Below are positions 24,114 through 32,572 of a stretch of 64,000 nucleotides of DNA, piece by piece. Position 1 is the stretch's first letter, and each line of letters starts with the position of its first letter. The stretch is from JALYOC01 sp036675345 (GTDB taxonomy: Bacteria > Myxococcota > Myxococcia > Myxococcales > Myxococcaceae): the NCBI GenBank assembly GCA_036675345.1, contig JAKFFE010000020.1:186001-250000 (forward strand). Reading direction: 5' to 3'. Both the position numbers and the translations under genes were made by a program. Below the pieces are notes generated by a model. It ran no database searches, had not been told where the DNA came from, and was given only the letters and a program-made list of their open reading frames with translations.

Positions 24114-26215
24114 CCAAGGTGAGCGCCTCCAAGATCCGTGACGCGCGGCCCGATCCGCGCGGCTGGGCGGACGCCGCGCTGGAGCTGGGCGAGGCCCCGT
24201 TCCTGTGGGTGGACCGGCAGCTGGCCCGCGCCCTTCCCTCCTGGCTGAACCCCGCCGCCCACACCGGCGCGCTGGCCAACGCCTGCCTGCTGGTGGCCAC
24301 CGCCTCGGGGATCCTGCTCTTGTTCTGGTACAGCCCCAGCGTCCACGGGGCCCATGCCTCGGTCCGGGCGATGGACCAGGCACCGTGGACCTCCGGGCTG
24401 GTGCGGTCGCTGCACCGGTACAGCCCGGATCTGGCGGTGCTGTTCGCGCTGTGGCACGCGGCCCGGTTGCTCTTGGCGCGGCGGACCTCCGGACCCCGCG
24501 CCCGGGCCTGGCTCACCGGGGTGCTGGCGCTGGGCACCCTGGGGTTCCTGGGCTGGACCGGGTACTGGCTGGTGTGGGACCAGCGCGCGCAGTTGGTGGC
24601 CCAGACCACCGCGCGGCTGATGGATCCGCTGCCGATCTTCACCGAGCCGCTCTCCCGCTCCTTCCTGGTCGACGAGCGGGTCAACTCGCTGCTGTTCTTC
24701 GTGGTGTTCTTCATCCACCTGCTGGTGCCGATGGTGGCGGTGCTGCTGCTGTGGCTGCACGTGACCCGGCTGGCCCGCCCCCGCTTCCTTCCCCCCCGCG
24801 CCCTGTGGGTGGCGTTGGTGGGGGTGCTGCTGGCCCTCTCGCTGGGGTTTTCTGCCCAGTCCGCCGGACCGGCCCGGATGCAGGTCTCCCCGGAGAGCCT
24901 GTCGCTGGATGCCTGGTACCTGCTGCCGCTGTACCTCACCGGGAAGGTGGGGGTGGGCGTGCTGTGGGGCGTCTCGCTGGGAGTGGCGGCGCTGCTGTTC
25001 GCGGTCCCCCGACTGCTCAGCCGCGGCCGGCGCGCGCCGGTGGCCGAAGTCCACCCCGAGGCCTGCAATGGGTGCACCCTGTGCTTCGAGGACTGTCCCT
25101 ACGAGGCAATCACCATGGTCCCCCGCGAGGATGGCAGCCGCTTCTCGCTGGTGGCGAAGGTGGACCCCGCGGCCTGCGTGGGCTGTGGGATCTGCGCCGG
25201 GTCCTGCGTGCCAGGGGGAATCGGCGTTCCCCAGCTGCCGGTGATCGAGACCCGCAAGCGGATGGACCGCTGGGTGGCGGACGCGCTGGCCACCGGAGAG
25301 GCGCCGATGCTGGCCCTGGTCTGTGCGTCGGCCTCCGGCGCGCGGCTGACCGTCGATCCCCAGACCGGGGTGTGTCCGCAGCTGCCCGGGCACCGGGTGC
25401 TGGCGGTCCCCTGCGCGGCCTCGGTGCAGACCCTGACCCTGGAGCGGGCGCTCAAGCGCGGCGCGGCGGGCGTGGCGCTGGTGGGCTGCGGCCCCACCGA
25501 GTGCACCTACCGCGAGGGCGGACTGTGGATGCAGGCCCGGCTGGCGGGGCAGCGGGAGCCGAAGCTGCGGGCGGACAAGGTGGAGGCGGGGAGGATCCGC
25601 TTCCTCCAGGCGGACCGGCTGCGCGAGCTGTCCGCGGTGCTGGGAGAAGCGCCGCGCGTGGTCACCGGGAGGGCGCGCCCGGTGCTCAGCGGGATCGCGG
25701 TGGCGCTGCTGCTGGCGGGGATCACCGCCGCCTGGAGCGTGGCGCCCTACCGCGCCGTCCCTCCGCCGGCGGAGCTGGTGGTCTCCTTCCGTCATCCCGG
25801 GCAGCGCAGCGAGGGCTGCCGCAAGCCGTCGGAGGCGGAGCTGGCCGCGTTGCCGCCGCACATGCGACGTCCGGAGATCTGCGAACGCAGCCGGGCTCCG
25901 GTGCGGCTGCGGATCACCGTGGATGGGGAGGGTCGACTGGAGCGCACCTATCCGGGGCGCGGGCTGCAGGGAGACGGGAACAGCGTGGGGATCGAGCGGC
26001 TACCGGTTCCTCCCGGCGAGCACCTGGTCCGGGTGGAGCTGGGAGACAGCCCCGACCCCGATGCGTGGGGCTTTGACGACACCCGCACGATGCGCTTCTC
26101 CGAGGGTCAGTCGGTGGTGGTGCTGTTCGACCGGACCGGGGGCTTCAGCTGGCACGCGACTCCGGATCTCCCGGACACCGCCCCGCCAACCGCCGAAGCG
26201 CGGAGGGATCGGTGA
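24110..26215 (+). CDS. Cytochrome b - 2x[4Fe-4S] ferredoxin - MvhD-like fusion protein
   Basis: 701 aa; the ATG overlaps the SCO stop. Residues ~30-300 are a cytochrome b (PetB/bc-type) core with both bis-His pairs: H102-x13-H116 and H203-x13-H217. Residues 319-366 are a two-cluster ferredoxin (CNGCTLCFEDCP, CVGCGICAGSC). Residues ~395-500 resemble the hydrogenase/heterodisulfide-reductase delta subunit MvhD (Cys at 405, 422, 435; VALVGCGPTECTY with C460/C465). A last helix (528-546) and a ~150-residue, probably periplasmic, domain follow. The arrangement could link a cytoplasmic Fe-S donor to quinone or to the oxidase across the membrane. The 3' end overlaps the convergent Crp gene by 71 bp. 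Confidence 0.85.
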   Translation: MTKVSASKIRDARPDPRGWADAALELGEAPFLWVDRQLARALPSWLNPAAHTGALANACLLVATASGILLLFWYSPSVHGAHASVRAMDQAPWTSGLVRSLHRYSPDLAVLFALWHAARLLLARRTSGPRARAWLTGVLALGTLGFLGWTGYWLVWDQRAQLVAQTTARLMDPLPIFTEPLSRSFLVDERVNSLLFFVVFFIHLLVPMVAVLLLWLHVTRLARPRFLPPRALWVALVGVLLALSLGFSAQSAGPARMQVSPESLSLDAWYLLPLYLTGKVGVGVLWGVSLGVAALLFAVPRLLSRGRRAPVAEVHPEACNGCTLCFEDCPYEAITMVPREDGSRFSLVAKVDPAACVGCGICAGSCVPGGIGVPQLPVIETRKRMDRWVADALATGEAPMLALVCASASGARLTVDPQTGVCPQLPGHRVLAVPCAASVQTLTLERALKRGAAGVALVGCGPTECTYREGGLWMQARLAGQREPKLRADKVEAGRIRFLQADRLRELSAVLGEAPRVVTGRARPVLSGIAVALLLAGITAAWSVAPYRAVPPPAELVVSFRHPGQRSEGCRKPSEAELAALPPHMRRPEICERSRAPVRLRITVDGEGRLERTYPGRGLQGDGNSVGIERLPVPPGEHLVRVELGDSPDPDAWGFDDTRTMRFSEGQSVVVLFDRTGGFSWHATPDLPDTAPPTAEARRDR

Positions 26216-26855
26216 CCGTGATCCGGCTGGCACACGAGCGCAGCAGCCCGTCGCGGGTCCAGCGGCTCATCACCCGGATGGTGGACTCCACAGTGGTGCC
26301 GGCCAGGTCCGCCAGCTGCTGGCGGGTCAGCGAGGCGGCGAAGATCAGCGAGTCTCCCTGGAGCACCGCATACTTCTCCGCCAGCTTGAGCAGCACCTGC
26401 GCCAGCCGGGTCTCCACCGGTTCAGTGGCCAGGCTGAGCCGGGAGTCGGAGGCGTCCAGCAGCCGCTGCGAGACCACCTCCAGGATCCGCGTCGTCAGCC
26501 ACGGGTGTCGCTGCACCAGCCGGCGGAAGGCGTCCGCGGAGACCCGCACGCAGAGGGAGTCCTCGGCGGCGACTCCACTGGCGGGGAAGGGGATCTGCCG
26601 CATCACCGCCAGGGCGGCGATCAGATCGCCGGTGCCCAGCAGCTCCAGGCAGACCTCCCGCCCGTTGGGGGACTGCTTCACCACCCGCACCCTGCCGGTG
26701 ACGATGCCGTAGACCGCGTCTCCGGGATCGCCCTGGTGGAAGAAGCTTCCTCCCCGCTCCCGCTCCACCCGGGTCACCTGCAGCTCGGCCAGGTCGGTGG
26801 CGGGAACGGCCCTCAACAACGGCATCCCTCGGAGCAGCTCCAGGGTCGGTTGCAT
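26145..26855 (-). CDS. Crp/Fnr-family transcription regulator
   Basis: 236 aa from the ATG at 26855 (MQPTLELLRGMPLLRAVPATDL). Residues ~15-130 form a cyclic-nucleotide-binding-type jelly roll (FFHQGDPGDAVYGIVTGRVRVVKQSPNGRE, LLGTGDLIAAL). The C-terminal winged helix reads LTRQQLADLAGTTVESTIRVMSRW, with the Glu and Arg of the Fnr/Crp recognition helix kept. There is no N-terminal Cys cluster within this start, so it is not a classical Fe-S Fnr. A Dnr/NnrR-like heme/NO or a cNMP sensor is possible. It is convergent with the respiratory operon, and sites of the right type lie before that operon and before ccoI. Confidence 0.88.
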   Translation of the reverse strand: MQPTLELLRGMPLLRAVPATDLAELQVTRVERERGGSFFHQGDPGDAVYGIVTGRVRVVKQSPNGREVCLELLGTGDLIAALAVMRQIPFPASGVAAEDSLCVRVSADAFRRLVQRHPWLTTRILEVVSQRLLDASDSRLSLATEPVETRLAQVLLKLAEKYAVLQGDSLIFAASLTRQQLADLAGTTVESTIRVMSRWTRDGLLRSCASRITVTDPSALRRLAGRCPGDPESRAS

Positions 26856-26874
26856 CCAGCGCCTGCCTTTCTGG

Positions 26875-26909
26875 GCGCAACTCCCGCACCCAGGGTGCAG
26901 GGATTGCGC
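26875..26909. promoter_or_regulatory. Imperfect 35-bp inverted repeat upstream of the Crp/Fnr gene
   Basis: Outer arms GCGCAA (26875-26880) and TTGCGC (26904-26909), inner arms GCACCC and GGGTGC around a 2-3 bp centre; 14 of 17 arm positions pair. It begins 20 bp before the start codon, so it could be an autoregulatory operator or an RNA hairpin in the leader. Confidence 0.4.
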
Positions 26910-26975
26910 GACGGCCGCCGGCTCCGCGCGGACTGCACCTGGCTTGTGCAACCCCCGCGCCGGGTCAGGCGGGGC

Positions 26976-28133
26976 CTAGAGCTCCGACACGCTGCGGCCA
27001 AAATGCAGCCTGTCCCCCTTATCGGCTGGGTGCGTCACCTTCCGGAGTTCCTGGAGCTTGAGGCCGCGGATCAGATCCTCGCGGGTGACTGTCCCCACCA
27101 GGGCGCCGGCCTCTTCCACCAGGACCAGCGGCACCTTGACCTGGCTCAAGAGCCGCGCGACTTCGATCGCCTGGGTCTGCGGACCCACCACCGGGACCGG
27201 AGCCGCCACCTCGCCGGCGGTGAGGGTGGGACGCCGGTCGGCCGGTAGCGCGCGCAGCAGCTCCAGGGTCAGCACTCCCCTCACTCCGGACGCGTCGGTC
27301 ACCGCCACGGTCAGGGTCCGGGTCGCCAGCATCCGGTCCGCGGCCTCCTCCAGGGGCAGCTGCGTGGGAACCGTGGCCACCTGGGGATTCATCAGCTCTC
27401 CGACCTGGAGGCGGGCGAACGCCTCCTGGGTGGTCACCGACTGGCTCTCTCCTTCGGCGCCGATGAAGACGAAGAAGGCGATCAGCAGCAGCATCAGGTT
27501 GCCGGAGAGCAGTCCCCACAACCCGAACAGCAGCGCGAAGCCCTTGCCCACCCGCGCCGCCAACACCGTCGCCCCTACCCGGCCCAGCCGGCGGGTCAGC
27601 AGCGCGCGCAGGATCCGGCCTCCGTCCATCGGAAAGGCCGGGAGCAGGTTGAACAGCCCCAGCACCAGGTTCAGCATCCCCACGTAGAGCAGCAGCAGCT
27701 TGAGGTTGGGCACCCCGTCCGGAAGCAGTCCGCCCACCCCGAGCAACACGCCCCCCAGGCCCAGGCTGAACACCGGCCCCAGCAGGGCCATCACTCCCTC
27801 GTCCCGCACCTCCTTGGGTGGCCGCGAGAGCTGGGACACCCCGCCGATCATCAGCAGGGTGATCCCCTCCACCTGACCTCCCTTGCTCAGCGCGTACAGC
27901 GAGTGCGCCAGTTCATGCACCAGCACCGAGGCGAACAGCGCCAGCGCGATCCCCAGTCCCCACAGCAGCGGGCTGCCGGTGAGCTGGTCGGCCGGAATCC
28001 CCGCAGCCTCCGCCGCGACCTTGAAGCTGGTGGAGAAGGAGAAGGCCAGCAGCGGCAGCACCAGCAGGAAGGTGAAGTGGATGCGGATCGGGATCCCCCG
28101 CACCGTTCCGATCTTGAGTCCCTTCCACTCCAT
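26976..28133 (-). CDS. Site-2-protease-type (M50) membrane metalloprotease with CBS pair
   Basis: 385 aa. Zinc site in helix 2: VLVHELAHSLYAL (HExxH), with the third ligand in LLPAFPMDGGRIL. About six helices are followed by two CBS domains (from ~LQVGELMNPQVATVP to TVTREDLIRGLKL). This is the archaeal/bacterial S2P-CBS class that cleaves membrane-bound regulators and may sense adenine nucleotides. The last ~12 residues (DKGDRLHFGRSVSEL) are read from a copy of the dispersed repeat at 27001-27021, so the original C-terminus has been replaced or extended. Confidence 0.92.
   Translation of the reverse strand: MEWKGLKIGTVRGIPIRIHFTFLLVLPLLAFSFSTSFKVAAEAAGIPADQLTGSPLLWGLGIALALFASVLVHELAHSLYALSKGGQVEGITLLMIGGVSQLSRPPKEVRDEGVMALLGPVFSLGLGGVLLGVGGLLPDGVPNLKLLLLYVGMLNLVLGLFNLLPAFPMDGGRILRALLTRRLGRVGATVLAARVGKGFALLFGLWGLLSGNLMLLLIAFFVFIGAEGESQSVTTQEAFARLQVGELMNPQVATVPTQLPLEEAADRMLATRTLTVAVTDASGVRGVLTLELLRALPADRRPTLTAGEVAAPVPVVGPQTQAIEVARLLSQVKVPLVLVEEAGALVGTVTREDLIRGLKLQELRKVTHPADKGDRLHFGRSVSEL
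27001..27021 (-). repeat. Dispersed REP-like repeat inside the 3' end of a gene (locus C)
   Basis: Plus strand AAATGCAGCCTGTCCCCCTT, followed by ATCGGCTGGGTGCGTCAC, matching arm and flank of the other copies. It is read in the M50 protease frame as KGDRLHF. A single copy, not an inverted pair. Confidence 0.75.
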
Positions 28134-28230
28134 CCGTTGGCTCCCGGCGTGTCTCTGATCTGGGGTCGACCGGACGGATCCGCCGCGCGGGAGAGGCGGC
28201 AGGCGTGCGCCCGACCGCCTCTCTCCGCCC

Positions 28231-29154
28231 CTACGGGAGCAGCTTCTCCTGCTCCGCGGGACCTTCCAGCCGGAACAGCTCCTGTGCCGGGTCCGTCTTC
28301 TCCACCTTCGCCACTTCCGCCGAGGCCTGGCCGGGCGCCGGCTTCGGCTCGGCCGGGGTGCACATCGGCGCCGCCTGCGGGGTGGCCACCTTCTTCTTCC
28401 GGGTCACCACCGGGCGGGGCTCGGCGGTCACGTTCTCCGGGGCCGCCCCGGTGCGCGAGGCGCTGGCCTGATCCACCTGCGGCTGCGGCTGCCCAGTGGC
28501 CGGAGCGCCGCTGTTGGTCACGAAGGTGATCGCCGGGGTGGCGGCGGGAGACTCCTGCCGCGACTCCTCGCTCTTGGAGCTGTTCTCGGTGGTGGCGGTG
28601 CCATCGCTGGACGCAGTGGCGGTGGCAGTGGCAGCACCCGGCGGCTTCTGCGCCGCCTCGCCCAGGTACTCGGCCATCCGATCATTGCTGCTGCGCAGGT
28701 GGTCCTCGTTGAGCGCCAGCGAGGCCTTGAGCTCCTCCTGATCGGCGCGGGCCTCCGCCAGTCGATCCTCCAGCTCGCCGCGGGTCTCCACCAGCTCCGC
28801 CTTCAGCTGGTCATTCTCCGCCACGTACAGCTTGGAGGCCTCCGCCATGCACAGTTCCAGGACCTGTTGCTGGGAGTCCTGCTCCGGAAAGGGCTGGCCG
28901 CGACTGAAGGCCTGCTGGGCCTGGGTCTGCCAGCGGTAGTCCGCCTGGGCCACGCACTCCTGGATCAGCCGCAGCTGGCGATCCTGCACGAAGGCCTGCT
29001 GGGGTCTGGCGCAGGGTCCCAGCTCCTCCTGCACCGCGCCGTGCCACTTCTCGGTGCGCCGAACCCAGCAGTCGTCCCGCTGGACCATCTTCACCGAGGT
29101 ACAGCCCGACAGCCCCAACCCCACCAGGACCGCTCCCCACACTGCGTTCCGCAT
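28231..29154 (-). CDS. Lipoprotein with coiled coil and Ala/Pro/Thr-rich tail
   Basis: 307 aa from the ATG at 29154 (Shine-Dalgarno GGAGG). Lipoprotein signal MRNAVWGAVLVGLGLSGC. The N-terminal half has several Cys (DDCWVRR, LGPCARP, LIQECVAQ, LELCMAE) and a heptad-like helix around NDQLKAELVETRGELEDRLAEA. The second half is low-complexity, disordered and probably cell-wall spanning. Function unknown. Divergent from the next cluster and ~100 bp before the M50 gene on the same strand. Confidence 0.75.
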   Translation of the reverse strand: MRNAVWGAVLVGLGLSGCTSVKMVQRDDCWVRRTEKWHGAVQEELGPCARPQQAFVQDRQLRLIQECVAQADYRWQTQAQQAFSRGQPFPEQDSQQQVLELCMAEASKLYVAENDQLKAELVETRGELEDRLAEARADQEELKASLALNEDHLRSSNDRMAEYLGEAAQKPPGAATATATASSDGTATTENSSKSEESRQESPAATPAITFVTNSGAPATGQPQPQVDQASASRTGAAPENVTAEPRPVVTRKKKVATPQAAPMCTPAEPKPAPGQASAEVAKVEKTDPAQELFRLEGPAEQEKLLP

Positions 29155-29316
29155 CCCCGACCTCCCCCAGACTTCGCCCCCAACTCGGGCCTGCGGGAAA
29201 GGGTGGAGACGAGGCCGGTGGGGATCACCCCGCCCGGGAGGTCCCGGTCCGATCGCCAACAGGCTCGGGGTTGGGGGGCGGACGGATCCGGATCCTTGGG
29301 CCCGTCCGGGGGTCGG

Positions 29317-31605
29317 TCAGCGGACGTCCCGGCGCGGTTCCGGGTGGCGTCCGCGCCGGAGAAGCAGCAGGCAGCCAAGCGCGAGGAGCAACGGGGAGGC
29401 GCCGGTGCCGGAGCAACCGCAGCCCACCGCCAGGCTCTGCGGGGTGCAGTCCACGGTGATCGCCCACTGCTGGATCGCGTCCCCGCCCTCCCCGGAGCAG
29501 CGCACCGCCAGGGTGTGATTGCCGCCCTGGTCCGCCGCCGGGGTCCACTCCCACGCGCCGGTGAGGGGATCGATCAGCGCCCCGGTGGGCGCGGAGTCCA
29601 GGGAGAAGCTGAACGGCCCGTCTCCCGCCACCTGCACCGCGCCCTGGTAGCGGCTGCCGCACAGCGCGGTGGAGGTGCCGGCCGAGGAGAGGAACGCGCA
29701 GGGCATCGCCGGCGGGAGCAACTGGACCGTGACCTGATCGGTGGCGCGGCCGCCCCGGGGGTCGCTGACCATGACCTCGAGGAGGGCGCTCTCCCCGACG
29801 GTGATCGCCGGGACCACGAAGGTGGGCTGGGCGGTGTCGGCGCCGCTCAGGGTCAGCGCGGGGCCGCTCAACTGGGTCCAGGCGAAGCCCAGGATCTCGC
29901 CGTTGGGATCAGAGGAGGCGGTGCCATCCAGGGTGACCGTGTCTGCCACCCGCGCCGATTGGTCCGCGCCGGCGGAGGCCAGCGGGGGCTCGTTGAGATC
30001 ATCGAGCACGGTGAAGGTCACTTCGTCGATCGCCTCACCGCCACGGGCGTCCACCACGGTCAGCCGGAACAGCAGCGCGGTGTCGGCGACCACCCGGGGA
30101 GTGGTGAAGGCCGGCGCGGCGATGGCGGCGTTGCCCAGCGTCACCGGGGGTCCGGCCACCTGGACCCAGGCGTAGGTAAGGGCCTCGCCGTTGGGATCGC
30201 TGGCGGTGGCGCTGAGTCCAGCGGCCACGCCTTCTCCGGCGGAGGAGTCGATGCCGGCGTTGGCGGTGGGCGGCTCGTTGATCGAGTCCAGCACCGTCAC
30301 CGTCACGCTGTCGGTGGCGGTCTCGAAGCCGTCGTACACCTCCAGGGAGAAGGTCAGCGCGGTGGAGGTGGTGACCCGGGAACTGCGGAAGGAGGCGGTG
30401 GGAGTGGTGTCGTCGGTCAGCGTCACCGCCGGTCCCAGCGTCTGGCTCCACTGATAGGTGAGCGGCGGCCCCCCGGTGCCGGAGCCCAGCAACTGGGAGA
30501 GCTGATCCTCATCGAGGCTGAAGTCGGCTCCGGCGTCGGCGGTGGGAGAGGTGCCACCCACGTCCCCCACCAGGCCCAGCCGATGGGTCCGCCCGTCGTA
30601 GACGCTGGTGGCGGTCTGGCCACCAAAGAAGAGGTGCGTCCCGGTACCGGGACTGAACGCCATCGAGGTGTCGGAGAGCACCCCGGGGCTGGTGAGGGTG
30701 GTGATGAGGGACCAGACGAAGGTCACCGGATCGTAGACGTAGAGGCCGTCCACCTGGCCCCCGGCGGCGTTCTGGCCCCCGTAGAGGACCAGCCTCCGCA
30801 GCCCGGAGTCATAGGAGGCGGCACAGAAGGCGCGGGCGGAGGGAACGTCGCCGGTCGCCGGATCGGTGGACCAGGTGTTGGTGTCCACGTCGAACTGCAT
30901 GGTGGCGGAGAGCATCCCCGACGCGCTCTCTCCACCGAAGAGGATCACCTTGCGACGGTGGTGGTCGTAGGCGGCGCAGTGCGCCCCGGAGGCCACCGGC
31001 TTGGTGCCGCTGGTGGTCAGCGGGGTCCAGGTGGCGGTGCCCGAGGCGGGGGCGTCCAGCAGCCAGGCGTCATTCACCCAGGCCGGACTGAGCCAGACGT
31101 TGGTCGCTCCGCCGAACACCAGGAACTTCCCCAGGTGCGGCAGGTAGACGAACAAGGCGTCCGACCGCGCGGGCACCGAGGTGGAGTTGGTCAGCAGGGT
31201 CCAGGTGTTGGCGGCGGGGCTGTAGACCCAGACCTCGTTGCGGGTGGTGGAGAAGCTTCCGCTGTCTCCGCCGAACAGCACCAGCTGTCCCCGGACCGGA
31301 TCCCAACCCAGCGAGTGCCGCTCGCGGGCACCGGGCGAGGCCACCGGGGTGATCGTGCTCCAGTTGCCGCTGCCAGTGTCGTAGACGTGCTGGGTGCCGA
31401 GGATGGTGCCGTTGTAGCCGCCGTAGAGGTGCAGACGATCGGCGGTCCCCGGCGCCATGGCGGCGCTGGCGCTTCGCCGGACGGAAGGCGGGGTTCCGGG
31501 GCTGAGCAGGGTGAAGGCCGCGGTGACCGCCCAGGCGGCCAGCGGAACCAGCACTGCCACAGCCAGCACGATCGAGAAGAGTCGCTTCATCCGGTGCAGG
31601 GACAT
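29317..31605 (-). CDS. Kelch / Ig-like (PKD-type) surface protein with MYXO-CTERM-type tail
   Basis: 762 aa from the ATG at 31605; a second ATG five codons in (31590) is equally possible. Signal peptide (RLFSIVLAVAVLVPLAAWA). Residues ~50-350 are kelch-like beta-propeller repeats (HLYGGYNG, LVLFGGDSG, FLVFGGATN, VILFGGESA, LVLYGGQNA, LFFGGQTA). Residues ~360-660 hold three Ig-like repeats, each ending in a V-T-V-x-D-NEPP-A-AG linker. The C-terminus is a Cys-rich segment (VGCGCSGTG), one helix (SPLLLALGCLLLLRRG) and an Arg-rich end, the MYXO-CTERM layout that targets proteins to the outer surface in myxobacteria. Probably adhesive. Confidence 0.88.
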   Translation of the reverse strand: MSLHRMKRLFSIVLAVAVLVPLAAWAVTAAFTLLSPGTPPSVRRSASAAMAPGTADRLHLYGGYNGTILGTQHVYDTGSGNWSTITPVASPGARERHSLGWDPVRGQLVLFGGDSGSFSTTRNEVWVYSPAANTWTLLTNSTSVPARSDALFVYLPHLGKFLVFGGATNVWLSPAWVNDAWLLDAPASGTATWTPLTTSGTKPVASGAHCAAYDHHRRKVILFGGESASGMLSATMQFDVDTNTWSTDPATGDVPSARAFCAASYDSGLRRLVLYGGQNAAGGQVDGLYVYDPVTFVWSLITTLTSPGVLSDTSMAFSPGTGTHLFFGGQTATSVYDGRTHRLGLVGDVGGTSPTADAGADFSLDEDQLSQLLGSGTGGPPLTYQWSQTLGPAVTLTDDTTPTASFRSSRVTTSTALTFSLEVYDGFETATDSVTVTVLDSINEPPTANAGIDSSAGEGVAAGLSATASDPNGEALTYAWVQVAGPPVTLGNAAIAAPAFTTPRVVADTALLFRLTVVDARGGEAIDEVTFTVLDDLNEPPLASAGADQSARVADTVTLDGTASSDPNGEILGFAWTQLSGPALTLSGADTAQPTFVVPAITVGESALLEVMVSDPRGGRATDQVTVQLLPPAMPCAFLSSAGTSTALCGSRYQGAVQVAGDGPFSFSLDSAPTGALIDPLTGAWEWTPAADQGGNHTLAVRCSGEGGDAIQQWAITVDCTPQSLAVGCGCSGTGASPLLLALGCLLLLRRGRHPEPRRDVR

Positions 31606-31675
31606 TCTAGGCCGAAGTCCCCGCCGCCTGCTTTCAGGCCCACCGGGGCCACCCACCCAAGGCACAATCGTGGGG

Positions 31676-32572
31676 GTGAAGCTCCTCTGTCAGTCCTGTG
31701 GGGCCGCCTTGCAGTTGGAGGCCGGCGCCCGCACCACCGTGTGCCCGTACTGCGAGTCCGCCCACGTGGTGGAACGACCCGCCGAGCCCGACCGTCCCGC
31801 TCCCACCTTCGCCCTCGGCTTCCGACTGGGCCGGGAGGAGGCGCACCAGCGGGTGCGCCAATGGCTCAAGGGCCGGACCCTGTTCGCCCGCTCGGGGGTC
31901 CACCAGGCGAGGCTGGAGGAGGTCCGCGGCGTGTACACCCCGGCCTACTTGTACGGCGCGGTGGCCCGCAGCGGGTATCGCGCGGAGATCGGCGAGGAGT
32001 ACTACGAGACGGTGACCACCGGCTCGGGGAAGAACCGGCAGACCCGGCGGGAGCGGCGGCTGGAGTGGGTCCCCCTGGACGGCGAGGTGGACCAGTACGT
32101 GCCGGCGCGGATCGTCACCGCCTCCCAGGCGATCCCCAACGAGGAGCTGGAGCGGGTAGAGCCCTTCGACCTGCGGCTGCTGACCCGCTACCGCCGGGAG
32201 GTGCTGGCGGGATGGATCGCCGAGGAGGCCTCGCTCTCCCGGGAGCAGTGCGCGGCCCTGGCCCGACAGGAGGCGCTCTCCGAGGTGGAGCAGCGGCTGC
32301 AGCGCTTCCTCCCCGGCGACGAGCAGCGCGGGCTGAGACACCAGACCACGCTGCACCAGGAGAGCCTGGAGCTGGTGCTGTTGCCGCTGTGGGTGTTCGC
32401 CGCCCGCTACGCCACGGACGCGCCGCCGATGCGGATCCTGGTCAACGGGGAGAGCGGAGAGACCTACGGGAAGCTGCCGCTCTCCTGGGTGAAGATCACC
32501 CTCACCGTGCTGGGGGCGCTGGCGGTGATCGCCGCGCTGGCCGTCCTCTTCTCCGGCCGGGGTGTCCGATGA
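31676..32572 (+). CDS. Zinc-ribbon protein with C-terminal membrane helix, copy 1
   Basis: 298 aa from a GTG at 31676 (GTG at 31670 is also possible; no ATG fits). Zinc ribbon at the N-terminus (CQSCGAAL ... CPYCESAHVV). A middle region holds a beta-rich domain (VYTPAYLYGAVARSGYRAEIGEEYYE) and a helical segment. It ends with VKITLTVLGALAVIAALAVLFSG, a tail-anchor helix. The next gene has the same plan and overlaps by four bases, so the two are likely a duplicated pair acting together. Function unknown. Confidence 0.75.
   Translation: MKLLCQSCGAALQLEAGARTTVCPYCESAHVVERPAEPDRPAPTFALGFRLGREEAHQRVRQWLKGRTLFARSGVHQARLEEVRGVYTPAYLYGAVARSGYRAEIGEEYYETVTTGSGKNRQTRRERRLEWVPLDGEVDQYVPARIVTASQAIPNEELERVEPFDLRLLTRYRREVLAGWIAEEASLSREQCAALARQEALSEVEQRLQRFLPGDEQRGLRHQTTLHQESLELVLLPLWVFAARYATDAPPMRILVNGESGETYGKLPLSWVKITLTVLGALAVIAALAVLFSGRGVR

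Noticed and set aside
26856..26951. N-terminal extension of the Crp/Fnr protein with HPGCGSC, resembling an Fe-S Fnr cluster
   Set aside because: The extension reads through the inverted repeat at 26875-26909, and MQPTLELLRGMPLL at 26855 is a natural family start. The Cys residues are not spaced as in Fnr.
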